Assembly (NCBI GenBank): GCA_946122785.1
Contig: CAMGYJ010000007.1
Span: forward strand, 1,504,909-1,568,908
Direction: 5' to 3'
Length of the DNA: 64,000 bases
Source of the DNA: Linum tenue
Taxonomy: Eukaryota; Streptophyta; Magnoliopsida; Malpighiales; Linaceae
Made by a program: the position numbers and the translations under genes. Positions within the stretch are counted from its first letter, which is position 1, and each line of letters starts with the position of its first letter. Under the pieces are notes generated by a model. The model was not told the origin of the DNA. It ran no database searches and saw only the letters and a program-made list of their open reading frames with translations. Below, piece by piece: positions 11,748 through 25,418 of the stretch.

Positions 11748-12086
11748 GATGATTAAGTCTATTAAGCGCCGATTTGGGCGAATTTATTCCGGGTCCATTT
11801 TGGGCAGATTCCAAAGGGGTACCATCATAGATTTCGGGCGATTTTTCCGAAATGCCATTTTCTTTCGATTATGGATGCTGCAGATCACGGAATCATGCCG
11901 AGCCTATTCTCCACCGATAATGAAGCCTATTGATCCTATTCTCCACGGATGATAAGTCCATTAAGCACCGATTTGGGCCAATTTATTTTCGGATGGCATT
12001 TTCGTATTTTTTGGGCGACGAAAGGCCATTTTCTTTGGATTTTGAAGGCTATTGATCACGGATTAGACCTGAGGCTATTCTTCAAC
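11748..12086 (+). repeat. reference satellite monomer (339 bp) with A-C-B substructure
   Basis: This is a clean copy useful as a reference. A unit: 11748-11915 (168 bp), starting GATGATTAAG and ending CTATTCTCCACC. C piece: 11916-11947 (32 bp), starting GATAATGAAG and ending CTATTCTCCACG. B unit: 11948-12086 (139 bp), starting GATGATAAG and ending CTATTCTTCAAC. All three begin with a GAT-A-TNAAGTCYATT-like word and end with CTATTCTYCA. A and B also share GATTTGGGC-AATTTATT, CCATTTTCTTT, and GATCACGGA followed by a CAGGCC- or GGCC-like word. Confidence 0.9.
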
Positions 12087-14469
12087 GATGATTAAGTCTA
12101 TTAAGCGCCGATTTGGGCGAATTTATTCTTGGTCCATTTTGGGCAGATTCCAAAGGGGTACCATCACAGATTTCGGGCGATTTTTCCGAAATGCAATTTT
12201 CTTTCGATTATGGATGCTGCAGATCACGAAATCAGGCTGGGCCTATTCTCCACTGATAATGAAGCCTATAGATCCTATTCTGCACGGATGATAAGTCCAT
12301 TAAGCACCGATTTAGGCCAATTTATTTTCGGATGGCTTTTTCGTATTTTTTAGGCGACGAAAGGATATTTTCTTTGGATTTTGAAGGCTACAGATCACGG
12401 ATTCGCGCTGTGGCTATTCTTCAACGATGATTAAGTCCATTAAGCGCCGATTTGGGCGAATTAATCCGGGTCCATTTTGGGCAGATTCCAAAGGGGTACC
12501 ATCACAGATTTCGGGCGATTTTTCCGAAATGCCTTTTTCTTTCGATTATGGATGCTGCAGATCACGGAATCAGGCCGAGCCTACTCTCCACCGATAATGA
12601 AGCCTATTGATCCTACTCTCCACGGATGATAACTCCATTAAGCACCGATTTGGGCCAATTTATTTTTGGATGGCATTTTCGTATTTTTTGGGCGACGAAA
12701 AGCCATTTTCTTTGGATTTTGAAGGCTATTGATCATGGATTAGACCTGAGGCTATTCTTCAACGATGATTAAGTCTATTAAGCGCCGATTTGGGCGAATT
12801 TATTCTTGGTCCATTTTGGGCAGATTCCAAAGGGGTACCATCACAGATTTCGGGCGATTTTTCCGAAATGCAATTTTCTTTCGATTATGGATGCTACAGA
12901 TCACGGAATCAGGCCGAGCCTATTCCCCACCGATAATGAAGCCTATTGATCCTATTCTGCACGGATGATAAGTCCATTAAGCACCGATATGGGCCAATTT
13001 ATTTTCGGATTGAATTTTCGTAATTTTTTGGGCGACGAAAGGCCATTTTCTTTGGATTTTGAAGGCTACTAGATCACGGATTAGACCTGAGGCTATTCTT
13101 CAACGATGATTAAGTCCATTAAGCGCCGATTTGGGCGAATTATTCCGGGTCCATTTTGGGCAGATTCCAAAGGGGTACCATCACAGATTTCGGGCGATTT
13201 TTCCGAAATGCAATTTTCTTTCGATTATGGATGCTGCAGATCACGAAATCAGGCCGAGCCTATTCTCCACCGATAATGAAGCCTATTGATCCTATTCTGC
13301 CACGGATGATAAGTCCATTAAGCAAAGATTTGGGCCAATTTATTTTCGGATGGCATTTTCGTAATTTTTTGGGCGACGAAAGGCCATTTTCTTTGGATTT
13401 TGAAGGCTACAGAATCACGGATTACGCCCTGAGGCTATTCTTCAACGATGATTAAGTCCATTAAGCGGCCGATTTGGGCGAATTTATTCCGGGTCCATTT
13501 TGGGCAGATTCCAAAGGGGTACCATCACAGATTTCGGGCGATTTTTCCGAAATGCCATTTTCTTTCGATTATGGAGGCTGCAGATCACGTAATCAGGCCG
13601 AGCCTACTCTCCACCGATAATGAAGCCTATTGATACTATTCTCCACGGATGATAAGTCCATTAAGCACCGATTTGGGCCAATTTATTTTCGGATGGCATT
13701 TTCGTATTTTTTGGCGACGAAAGGCCATTTTCTTTGGATTTTGAAGGCTACTAGATCACGGATTCGACCTGAGGCTATTCTTCAACGATGATTAAGTCTA
13801 TTAAGTGCCGATTTGGGCGAATTTATTCCGGGTCCCATTTTGGGCAAGATTCCAAAGGGGTACCATCACTAGATTTCGGGCGATTTTTCCGAAATGCCAT
13901 TTTCTTTCGATTATGGATGCTGCAGATCACGGAATCATGCCGAGCCTATTCTCCACCGATAATGAAGCTATTGATCCTAATTCTCCACGGATGATAAGTC
14001 CATTAAGCACCGATTTGGGCCAATTTATTTTCGGATGGCATTTTCGTATTTTTTTGGGCGACGAAAGGCCATTTTCTTTGGATTTTGAAGGCTATTGATC
14101 ACGGATTAGACCTGAGGCTATTCTTCAACGATGATTAAGTCCCAATAAGCGCCGATTTGGGCGAATTTATTCCGGGGTCCATTTTGGGCAGATTCCAAAG
14201 GGGTACCATCACAGATTTCGGGCGATTTTTCCGAAATGCAATTTTCTTTCGATTATGGATGCTGCAGATCACGGAATCAGACCGAGCCTATTTCCACCGA
14301 TAATGAAGCCTATTGATCCTATTCTGCACGGATGATAAGTCCATTAAAGCACGGATTCGGGCCAATTTATTTTCGGATTGAATTTTCGTAATTTTTTGGG
14401 CGACGAAAGGCCATTTTCTTTGGATTTTGAAGCTACAAATCACGGATTACGCCCTGAGGCTATTCTTCA

Positions 14470-16420
14470 ATGATGATTAAGTCCATAAAGCGGCGATTTG
14501 GGCGAATTTATTCCGGGTCCATTTTGGGCAGATTCCAAAGGGGTAACATCACAGATTTTGGGCGATTTTTCCGAAATGCCTTTTTCTTTCGATTATGCAT
14601 GCTGCAGATCACGGAATCAGGCCAAGCCTATTCTCCACCGATAATGAAGTCTATTGATCCTATTCTCCATGGATGATAAGTACATTCAGCCCCGATTTGG
14701 CCAATTTATTTTCAGATGCCATTTTCGTATTTTTGGGCGACGAAAGGCCATTTTCTTTGGATTTTGAAGGCTATTGATCACGGATTAGGCCTGAGGCTAT
14801 TCTTCAACGATGATTAAGTCCATTAATCGCTGATTTGGGCGTATTTATTCCGGGTCATTTTGGGCAGATTCTAAAGGGGTACCATCACAGATTTCGGGCG
14901 ATTTTTCCGAAATGCCGTTTTATTTCGATTATGGATGGTGCATATCACGAAATCAGCCCGAGCCTATTCTCATCGATAATGAAGTCTATTAATACTATTC
15001 TCCACGGATAATAAGTCCATTAAGCACCGATTTAGGCCAATTTATTTTCAGATGACATTTTCGTATTTTTTGGGCTTCGAAAGGCCATTTTCTTTGGATT
15101 TTGAAGGCTACAGATCACGGATTCGGCCTGAGGCTATTCTTCAACGATGATTAAGTCCATTAAGCGTCGATTTGGGCGATTTATTCCGAGTCCATTTTTG
15201 GCAGATTCCAAAGGGGGTACCATCACAAATTTTGGGCGATTTTTCCGAAATGCCTTTTTCTTTCGATTATGGATGCTGCAGATCACGGAATCAGCCGAGC
15301 CTATTCTCCACCGATAATGAAGCCTATTGATCCTATTCTCCACGGATGATAAGTACATTCAGCACCGATTTGGGCCAATTTATTTTAGGATGGCATTTTC
15401 GTATTTTTTGGGCGATCGAAAGGCCATTTTCTTTGGATTTTGTAAGGCTACAGATCACGGATTCGGCCTGAGGCTATTCCTTCAACGATGATTAAGTCTA
15501 TTAAGCGCCGATTTGGGCGAATTTATTCCGGGTCCATTTTGGGCAGATTCCAAAGGGGTACCATCACAGATTTCGGGCGATTTTTCCGAAATGCCATTTT
15601 CTTTCGATTATGGATGCTGCAGATCACGGAATCAGGACCGAGCTTATTCTCCACTGATAATGAAGCCTATTGATCCTCTTCTCCACGGATGATAAGTCCA
15701 TTAAGCACCGATTTGGGCCAATTTATTTTCGGATGGCATTTTCGTATTTTTTGGGCGACGAAAGGCCATTTTCTTTGGATTTTGAAGGCTATTGATCACG
15801 GATTAGACGTGAGGCTATTCTTCAACGATGATTAAGTCCAATAAGCGCCGATTTGGGCGAATTTATTCCGGGTCCATTTTGCGCAAATTCCAAAGGGGGT
15901 AACATCACAGATTTTGGGCGATTTTTCCGAAATGCCTTTTTCTTTCGATTATGCATGCTGCAGATCACGGAATCAGGCCAAGCCTATTCTCCACCGATAA
16001 TGAAGTCTATTGATCCTATTCTCCATGGATGATAAGTACATTAAGCACCGATTTGGCCAATTTATTTTCAGATGCCATTTTCGTATTTTTGGGCGACGAA
16101 AGGCCATTTTCTTTGGATTTTGAAGGCTATTGATCACGGATTAGGCCCTGAGGCTATTCTTCAACGATGATTAAGTCCATTAATCGTCCGATTTGGGCGA
16201 ATTTATTCCGGGTCCATTTTGGGCAGATTCCAAAGGGGTACCATCACAGATTTCGGGCGATTTTTCCGAAATGCCGTTTTATTTCGATTATGTATGCTGC
16301 AGATCACGAAATCAGCCGAGCCTATTCTCCATCGATAATGAAGTCTATTAATACTATTCTCCACGGATAATAAGTCCATTAAGCACCGATTTGGGCCAAT
16401 TTATTTTCGGATGGCATTTT
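14470..16420 (+). repeat. four-monomer-spaced duplication inside block I
   Basis: Diagnostic words TATGCATGCTGCAG plus CAGGCCAAGCC near 14596 recur near 15952 (about 1,356 bp, four monomers). The linked variant TCTATTAATACTATTC followed by GGATAATAAG appears near 14985 and again near 16345. The linked order shows duplication of a multi-monomer segment. A related TATGCATGTTGCAG copy is near 25063. Confidence 0.65.
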
Positions 16421-18269
16421 CGTATTTTTTGGGCTTCGAAAGGCCATTTTCTTTGGATTTTGAAGGCTACAGATCATGGATTCAGCCTGAGGCTATTCTT
16501 CAACGATGATTAAGTCCATTAAGCGCCGATTTGGCCGAATTTATTCCGGGTCCATTTTGGGCATATTACAAAGGGGTACCATCACAGATTTCAGGCTATT
16601 TATCCGAAATGCCATTTTCTTTCGATTATGGATGCTGCATATCACGAAATCAGGCCGAGCCTATTCTCCATCGGTAATGAAGTCTATTGATCCTAATTCT
16701 CCACGGATGATAAGTCCATTAAGCACTGATTTGGGCAAATTTATTTTCTGATGGCATTTTCGTATTTTTTGGTCGAGAAAGGCCATTTTCTTTGGATTTT
16801 AAAGGCTATTGATCACGTATTCAGCCTGAGGCTATTCTTCAACGATGATTAATTCCATTAAGCGCCGATTTGGGCGAATTTTTTCCGGGTCCATTTTGGG
16901 CAGATTCCAAAGGGGTACCATCACTGATTTCGGGCGATTTTTTCCGAAATGCCATTTTCTTTCGATTATGGATTCTGCTTATCACGGAATCAAGCCGAGC
17001 CTATTCTCCACCGATAATGAAGTCTATTGATCCTATTCTCCACGGACGATAAGTCCATTAAGCACCGATTTGGGCCAATTTATTTTGCAGATGGCATTTT
17101 CGTATTTTTTGGGCGACGAAAGGCCATTTTCTTTGGATTTTGAAGGCTATTGATCACGGATTTGGCCTGAGGCTATTCTTCAACGATGATTAAGTCCATT
17201 AAACGCCGATTTGGGCGATTTTATTCCGAGTCCATTTTTGGCAGATTCCAAAGGGGTACCATCACTGATTTCGGGCGATTTTTCCGAAATGCAATTTTCT
17301 TTTGATTATGGAGGCGGCAGATCACGGAATCAGTCCGAGGCTATTCTCCATCGATAATGAAGTCTATTGATACTATTCTCCATGGATGATAAGTCCATTA
17401 AGCACCGATTTGGGAAATTTATTTTCCGATGGCATTTTCGTAATTTTTTTGGGCGACGAAAGCCCGTTTTCCTAGGATTTTGAAGGCTATTGATCACGGA
17501 TTAGGCCTGAAGCTATTTTTCAACGATGATTAACTCCTTTAAGCGCCAATTTGGGCGAATTTTTTCCGCATCCATTTTGGGCTGATTCCAAAATGTCATT
17601 TTCTTTCGATTATGGATTCTGCATATCACGAAATAAGGCCGAGCCTATTCTCCACCGATAATGAAGTCTATTGAACCTATTATCCACGGACGATAAGTCC
17701 ATTAAGCACCGATTTGGGCCAATTTATTTTCGGATGGCATTTTCGTATTTTTTGGGCGACGAAAGGCCATTTTCTTGGATATTGAAGGCTACTTATCACG
17801 GATTAGGCCTGAGGCTATTCTTCAACGATGATTAAGTCCATTAACAGCCGATTTGGGCGATTTTATTCCGAGTCCATTTTTGGCAGATTCCAAAGGGGTA
17901 CCTTCACAGATTTCGGGCGATTTTTCCGAAATGCAATTTTCTTTTAATTATGGAGGCGGCAGATCACGGAATCAGTCTGAGGCTATTCTCCATCGATAAT
18001 GAAGTCTATTGATACTATTCTCCATGGATGATAAGTCCATTAAGCACCGATTTGGGAAATTTATTTTCGGATGGCATTTTCGTATTTTTTGGTCGAGAAT
18101 GGCCATTTTCTTTGGATTTTGAAGGCTATTGATCACGTATTAGCCTGAGGCTATTCTTCAACGATGATTAATTCCATTAAGCGCCGATTTGGGCGAATTT
18201 ATTCCGGGTCCATTTTGGGCAGATTCTAAAGGGGTACCATCACTGATTTCGGGCGATTTTTTCGAAATG

Positions 18270-20850
18270 CAATATTCTTTCGATTTTGGAGGCTGTATAT
18301 CACGAAATCAGGCCGAGCCTATTCTCCATCGATAATGAAGTCTATTAATACTATTCTCCACGGATGATAAGTCCATTAAGCACCGATTTGGGTCAATTTA
18401 TTTTCGGATGGCATTTTCGTATTTTTTGGGCGACGAAAGGCCATTTTCTTTGAATTTTGAAGGCTACAGATCACGGATTCAGCCTGAGGCTATTCTTCAA
18501 CGATGATTAAGTCCATTAAGCGCCGATTTTGACGAATTTATTCCGGGTCCATTTTGGGCAGATTCCAAAGGGGAACCATCTCAGATTTCGGGGGATTTTT
18601 CCGAAATGCCATTTTCTTTCGATTATGGATGCTGCAGATCACAGAATCAGGCCGAGCCTATTCTCCACCGATAATGATGTCTATTGATCCTATTCTCCCC
18701 AGATGATAAGTCTATTAAATACGATTTGGTCCAATTTATTTTCTGATGGCTTTTTCGTATTTTTTGGGCGACGAAAGGCCATTTTCTTTGGATTTTGAAG
18801 GCTACAGATCACAGATTATCCCTGAGGCTATTCTTCAACGATGATTAAGTACATTAAGCGTCGATTTGGGCGGATTTATTCCGGGTCCATTTTGGGCAGA
18901 TTCTAAAGGGGTACATCACAGATTTCGGGCAATTTTTCCGTACTCCATTTTCTTTCGATTATGGATGCTGCAGATCACGCAATCATGCCTGAGCCTATTC
19001 TCCACCGATAATGAAGTCTATTGATACTATTATCCACGGATGATAAGTCCATTAAGCACCGATTTGGGCCAATTATATTTTGAATTGCATTTTCGTAATT
19101 TTTTGGGCGACGAAAGGCCATTTTCTTTGGAGTTTGAAGGCTACAGATCACGGATTCGGCCTGAGGCTATTCTTCAACGATGATTAAGTCCATTAAGCGC
19201 TGATTTGGCGAATTTATTCCGGGTCCATTTTGGGCAGATTCCAAAGGGGTACCATCACAGATTTCGGGTGATTTTTCCGAAATGCCATTTTCTTTCGATT
19301 ATGGAGTGCTGCAGATCACGGAATCAGGCCGAGCCTATTCTCCACCGATAATGAAGCCTATTGATTCTATTCTCCACGGATGATAAGTTCCATTAAGCAC
19401 CGATTTGGGTCCAATTTATTTTCGGATGGCATTTTCGTATTTTTTGGGCGACGAAAGGCCATTTTCTTTGGATTTTGAAGGCTACATGATCACAGGATTA
19501 GGCCTGAGGCTATTCTTCAACGATGATTAAGTCCATTAAGTGCCGATTTGGGCGAATTTATTCTGGGTCTATTTTTGGCAGATTCCAAAGGGGAACCATC
19601 ACAGATTTCAGGCTATTTTTCCTAAATGCAATATTCTTTCGATTTGGGGGCTGTATATCACGAAATCAGGCCGAGCCTATTCTCCATCGATAATGAAGTC
19701 TATTAATACTATTCTCCACGAATGATAAGTCCATTAAGCACCGATTTGGGTCAATTTATTTTCGGATGGCATTTTCGTATTTTTTGGGCGACGAAAGGCC
19801 ATTTTCTTTGGATTTTGAAGGCTACAGATCACGGATTCAGCCTGAGGCTATTCTTCAACGATGATTAAGTCCATTAAGCGCCGATTTTGGACGAATTTAT
19901 TCCGGGTCCATTTTGGCAGATTCCAAAGGGGTAACCATCTCAGATTTCGGGGGAATTTTTCCGAAATGCCATTTTCTTTCGATTATGGATGCTGCAGATC
20001 ACAGAATCAGGCCGAGCCTATTCTCCACCGATAATGATGTCTATTGATCCTATTCTCCCCAGATGATAAGTCTATTAAATACGATTTGGTCCAATTTATT
20101 TTCTGATGGCTTTTTCGTATTTTTTGGCGACGAAAGGCCATTTTCTTTGGATTTTGAAGGCTACAGATCACAGATTATCCCTGAGGCTATTCTTCAACGA
20201 TGATTAAGTACATTAAGCGTCGATTTGGGCGGATTTATTCCGGGTCCATTTTGGGCAGAATCCAAAGGGGTAACATCACAGATTTCGGGCAATTTTTCCG
20301 TACTCCATTTTCTTTCGATTATGGATGCTGCAGATCACGCAATCATGCTGAGCCTATTCTCCACCGATAATGAAGTCTATTGATCCTATTATCCACGGAT
20401 GATAAGTCCATTAAGCACCGATTTGGCCAATATATTTTTGAATTGCATTTTCGTAATTTTTTGGGCGACGAAAGGCCATTTTCTTTGGAGTTTGAAGGCT
20501 ACAGATCACGGATTCGGCCTGAGGCTATTCTTCAACGATGATTAAGTCCATTAAGCGCTGATTTTGGCGAATTTATTACGGGTCCATTTCGGGCAGATTC
20601 CAAAGGCGAACCATCACAGATTTCGGGCGATTTTTCCGAAATGCCATTTTCTTTCGATTATGGGTGCTGCAGATCACAGAATCAGGCCGAGCCTATTCTC
20701 CACCGATAATGAAGCCTATTGATTCTATTCTCCACGGATGATAAGTTCATTAAGCACCGATTGGGCCAATTTATTTTCGGATGGCATTTTCGTATTTTTT
20801 GGGCGACGAAAGGCCATTTTCTTTGGATTTTGAAGGCTATGATCACGGAT
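18270..20850 (+). repeat. tandem pair of four-monomer segments (about 1,360 bp) in block I
   Basis: The rare variants GCAATATTCTTTCG with GGCTGTATATCAC, then CCATCTCAGATTTCGGGGG, then CCCCAGATGATAAGTCTATT, occur in the same order at about 18.27-18.70 kb and 19.63-20.06 kb. The last word is at 18701 and 20061, 1,360 bp apart. A third copy of the whole string lies at about 23.69-24.12 kb (24119). Confidence 0.75.
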
Positions 20851-23599
20851 TCGGCCCTGAGGCTATTCTTCAACGATGATTAAGTCCATTAAGCGCCGAT
20901 TTGGCCGAATTTATTCCGGGTCCATTTTTGCCAGATTCCAAAGGGGTACCATCACAGATTTTGGGCGATTTTTCCGAAATGCCATTTTCTTTCGATTCTG
21001 GATGTTGCAGATCACGGAATCAGGCCGAGCCTATTCTCCACCGATAATGAAGTCTATTGATCCTATTCTCCACGGATGATAAGTCCATTAAGCACCGATT
21101 TGGGCCAATTTATTTTCGGATGGCATTTTCGTAATTTTTTGGGCGACGAAAGGCCATTTCTTTGGATTTTGAAGGCTACAGATCACGGATTCGGCCTGAG
21201 GCTATTCTTCAACGATGATTAAGTCCATTAAGCGTCGATTTGGGCGAATTTATTCCGGGTCCATTTTTGGCAGATTCCAAAGGGGTACCATCACAGATTT
21301 CGGGCGATTTTTCCGAAATGCCATTTTCTTTCGATTCTGGAGGCTGCAGATCACGGAATCAGAGCCGAGCCTATTATCCACCGATAATGAAGTCTATTGA
21401 TACTATTCTCCACGGATGATAATCCATTAAGCACCGATTTGGCCAATTTATTTTCGGATGGCATTTTCGTAATTTTCTGGGCGACGAAAGGCCATTTCTT
21501 TGGATTTTGAAGGCTACAGATCACGGATTCGGCCTGAGGCTATTCTTCAACGATGATTAAGTCCATTAAGCGCGATTTGGGCGAATTTATTCCGGGTCCA
21601 TTTTTGCAGATTCCAAAGGGGTACCATCACAGATTTCGGGCGATTTATCCGAAATGCCATTTTCTTTCGATTATGGAGGCTGCAGATCACAGGAATCAGG
21701 CCGAGCCTATTCTCCACCGATAATGAAGTCTATTGATACTATTCTCCACGGATGATAAGTCCATTAAGCACCGATTTGGCCAATTTATTTTCGGATGGCA
21801 TTTTCGTATTTTTTGGGCGACGAAAGGCCATTTCTTTGATTTTGACAGGCTATTGATCACGGATTAGGCCTGAGGCTATTCTTCAACGATGATTAAGTCC
21901 ATTAAGCGCCGATTTGGGCCGAATTTATTCCGGGTCCATTTTGGGCAGATTCCAAAGGGGTACCATCACAGATTTTGGGCGATTTTTCCGAAATGCCTTT
22001 TCTTTCGATTATGGATGCTTGCAGATCACGAATCAGGCCGAGCCTATTCTCCATCGATAATGAAGTCTATTGATACTATTCTCACGGATGATAAGTCCAT
22101 TAAGCACCGATTTGGGCCAATTTATTTTCGGATGGCATTTTCGTATTTTTTTGGCGACGAAAGGCCATTTTCTTTGGATTTTGAAGGCTATTGATCACGT
22201 ATTAGGCCTGAGGCTATTCTTCAACGATGATTAAGTCCATTAAGCGCCGATTTGGGCGAATTTATTCCGGGTCCATTTTTGGCAGATTCCAAAGGGGTAC
22301 CATCACAGATTTCGGGCGATTTTTCGAAATGCAATTTTCTTTCGATTATGGAGGCTGCAGATCACGGAATCAGGCCGAGCCTATTCTCCACCGATAATGA
22401 AGTCTATTGATCCTATTCTCCACGGATGATAAGTCCATTAAGCACCGATTTGGGCCAATTTATTTTCGGATGGCATTTTCGTATTTTTTGGGCGACGAAA
22501 GGCCATTTTCTTTGGATTTTGAAGGCTACAGATCACGGATTCAGGCCTGAGGCTATTCTTCAACGATGATTAAGTCCATTAAAGCGCCGATTTGGGCGAA
22601 TTTATTCCGGGCCATTTTGGCAGATTCCAAAGGGGTACCATCACAGATTTCGGGCGATTTTTCCGAAATGCATTTTCTTTCGATTATGGATGCTGCAGAT
22701 CACAGAATCAGGCCGAGCCTATTCTCCACCGATAATGAAGTCTATTGATACTATTCTCCACGGATGATAAGTCCTATTAAGCACCGATTTGGGCCAATTT
22801 ATTTTCGGATGGCTTTTCGTATTTTTTTGGCGACGAAAGGCCATTTTCTTTGGATTTTGAAGGCTATAGATCACGGATTAGGCCTGAGGCTATTCTTCAA
22901 CGATGATTAAGTCCATTAAGCGTCCGATTTGGGCGAATTTATTCCGGGATCCCTTTTGGCAGATTCCAAAGGGGTACCATCACAGATTTCGGGGCATTTT
23001 TCCGGAAATGCATTTTCTTTCGATTATGGATGCTGCAGATCACGGAATCAGGCCGAGCCTATATCCACCGATAATGAAGTCTATTGATACTATTATCCAC
23101 GGATGATAAGTCCATTAAGCACCGATTTGGGCCAATTTATTTTCGGATTGCATTTTCGTAATTTTTTGGGCGACGAAAGGCCATTTTCTTTGGATTTGAA
23201 GGCTATAGATCACGGATTCGGCCTGAGGCTATTCTTCAACGATGATTAAGTCCATTAAGCTGCCGATTTGGGCGAATTTATTCCGGGTCCATTTTTGGCA
23301 GATTCCAAAGGGGTACCATCACAGATTTCGGGCGATTTTTCCGAAATGCAATTTTCTTTCGATTATGGATGCTGCAGATCACGAATCAGGCCGAGCCTAT
23401 ATCCACCGATAATGAAGTCTATTGATCCTATTCTCCACGGATGATAAGTCTCATTAAGCACCGATTTGGGCCAATTTATTTTCGGATGGCATTTTCGTAT
23501 TATTTTGGGCGACGAAAGGCCATTTTCTTTGGATTTTGAAGGCTACATGATCACAGGATTAGGCCTGAGGCTACTCTTCAACGATGATTAAGTCCATTA

Positions 23600-24930
23600 A
23601 GTGCCGATTTGGGCGAATTTATTCTGGGTCTATTTTTGGCAGATTCCAAAGGGGAACCATCACAGATTTCAGGCTATTTTTCCTAAATGCAATATTCTTT
23701 CGATTTTGGAGGCTGTATATCACGAATCAGGCCGAGCCTATTCTCCATCGATAATGAAGTCTATTAATACTATTCTCCACTGGATGATAAGTCCATTAAG
23801 CACCGATTTGGGCGAATTTATTTTCGGATGGCATTTTCGTATTTTTTGGGCGACGAAAGGCCATTTCTTTGGATTTTGAAGGCTACAGATCACGGATTCA
23901 GCCTGAGGCTATTCTTCAACGATGATTAAGTCCATTAAGCGCCGATTTTGGCGAATTTATTCCGGGTCCATTTTGGGCAGATTCCAAAGGGGAACCATCT
24001 CAGATTTCGGGGGATTTTTCCGAAATGCCATTTTCTTTCGATTATGGATGCTGCAGATCACAGAATCAGGCCGAGCCTATATCCACCGATAATGATGTCT
24101 ATTGATACTATTCTCCCCAGATGATAAGTCTATTAAATACCGATTTGGTCCAATTTATTTTCTGATGGCATTTTTCGTATTTTTTGGGCGACGAAAGGCC
24201 ATTTTCTTTGGATTTTGAAGGCTACAGATCACAGATATCGCCTGAGGCTATTCTTCAACGATGATTAAGTACATTAAGCGTCGATTTGGGCGGATTTATT
24301 CCGGGTCCATTTTGGCAGATTCCAAAGGGGTAACATCACAGATTTCGGGCAATTTTTCCGTAATGCCATTTTCTTTCGATTATGGATGCTGCAGATCACG
24401 CAATCATGCCTGAGCCTATTCTCCACCGATAATGAAGTCTATTGATACTATTATCCACGGATGATAAGTCCATTAAGCACCGATTTGGGCCAATATATTT
24501 TTCGAATTGCATTTTCGTAATTATTTTGGGCGACGAAAGGCCATTTACTTTGTATTTTGAAGGCTACAGATCACGGATTCGGCCTGAGGCTATTCTTCAA
24601 CGATGATTAAGTCCATTAAGCGCTGATTTTGGCGAATTTATTACGGGTCCATTTGGGCAGATTCCAAGGCGAACCATCACAGATTTCGGGCGATTTTTCC
24701 GAAATGCCATTTTCTTTCGATTATGGGTGCTGCAGATCACAGAATCAGGCCGAGCCTATTCTCCACCGATAATGAAGCCTATTGATTCTATTCTCCACGG
24801 ATGATAAGTTCATTAAGCACCGATTTGGGCCAATTTATTTTCGGATGGCATTTTCGTATTTTTTGTGCGACGAAATGCCATTTTCTTTGGATTTTGAAGG
24901 CTATTGATCACGGATTTGCCCTGAGGCTAT
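23600..24930 (+). repeat. third copy of the 18.3-20.9 kb four-monomer segment
   Basis: This segment repeats the same linked rare variants as 18.27-20.85 kb. Its CCCCAGATGATAAG word at 24119 is 4,058 bp (12 monomers) from that at 20061. Small differences (CAACATCAC, GGCGAATTT) separate the copies. Confidence 0.7.
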
Positions 24931-25364
24931 TCTTCAACGATGATTAAGTCCATTAAGCGCCGATTTGGCCGAATTTATTCCGGGTCCATTTTGGGCAGAT
25001 TCCAAAGGGGTAACATCACAAATTTTGGGCGATTTTTCCGAAATGCCTTTTTCTTTCGATTATGCATGTTGCAGATCACGGAATCAGGCCAAGCCTATTC
25101 TCCACCGATAATGAAGTCTATTGATCGTATTCTCCATGGATGATAAGTACATTCAGCACCAATTTGGGCCAATTTATTTTCAGATGGCATTTTCGTATTT
25201 TGGGCGACGAAAGGCCATTTTCTTTGGATTTTGAAGGCTATTGATCACGGATTAGGCCTGAGGCTATTCTTCAACGATGATTAAGTCCATTAATCGCCGA
25301 TTTGGGCGAATTTATTCCGGGTCATTTTGGGCAGATTCCAAAGGGGTTCCATCACAGATTTCGG

Positions 25365-25418
25365 GCGATTTTTCCGAAATGCCATTTTATGGCGATTTTT
25401 CCGAAATGCTATTTTCTT
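25365..25418 (+). repeat. 27-bp duplication at the boundary between satellite blocks I and II
   Basis: The segment GCGATTTTTCCGAAATG plus ten following bases is present twice in tandem (25365-25391 and from 25392), whereas other monomers have it once. Left of it the monomer carries block I markers. Right of it the same A unit continues with CGTTTCTGGAGGCTGCAG and CCATTGATAATG, the block II markers, which then hold for kilobases. Confidence 0.8.

Larger units (their letters stand above)
3690..25391 (+). repeat. satellite block I (ATGGATGCTG / CCACCGATAATG type)
   Basis: Most monomers here have CGATTATGGATGCTGCAG or CGATTCTGGAGGCTGCAG in the A unit, CACCGATAATGAAG at the A/C junction, CATTTTGGGCAG, and often GTATTTTTTGGG in the B unit. 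The block is marked by many single-base insertions and deletions, especially at 5.2-14.5 kb and 19.3-24.6 kb, which are rarer to the right of 25.4 kb. Confidence 0.8.
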
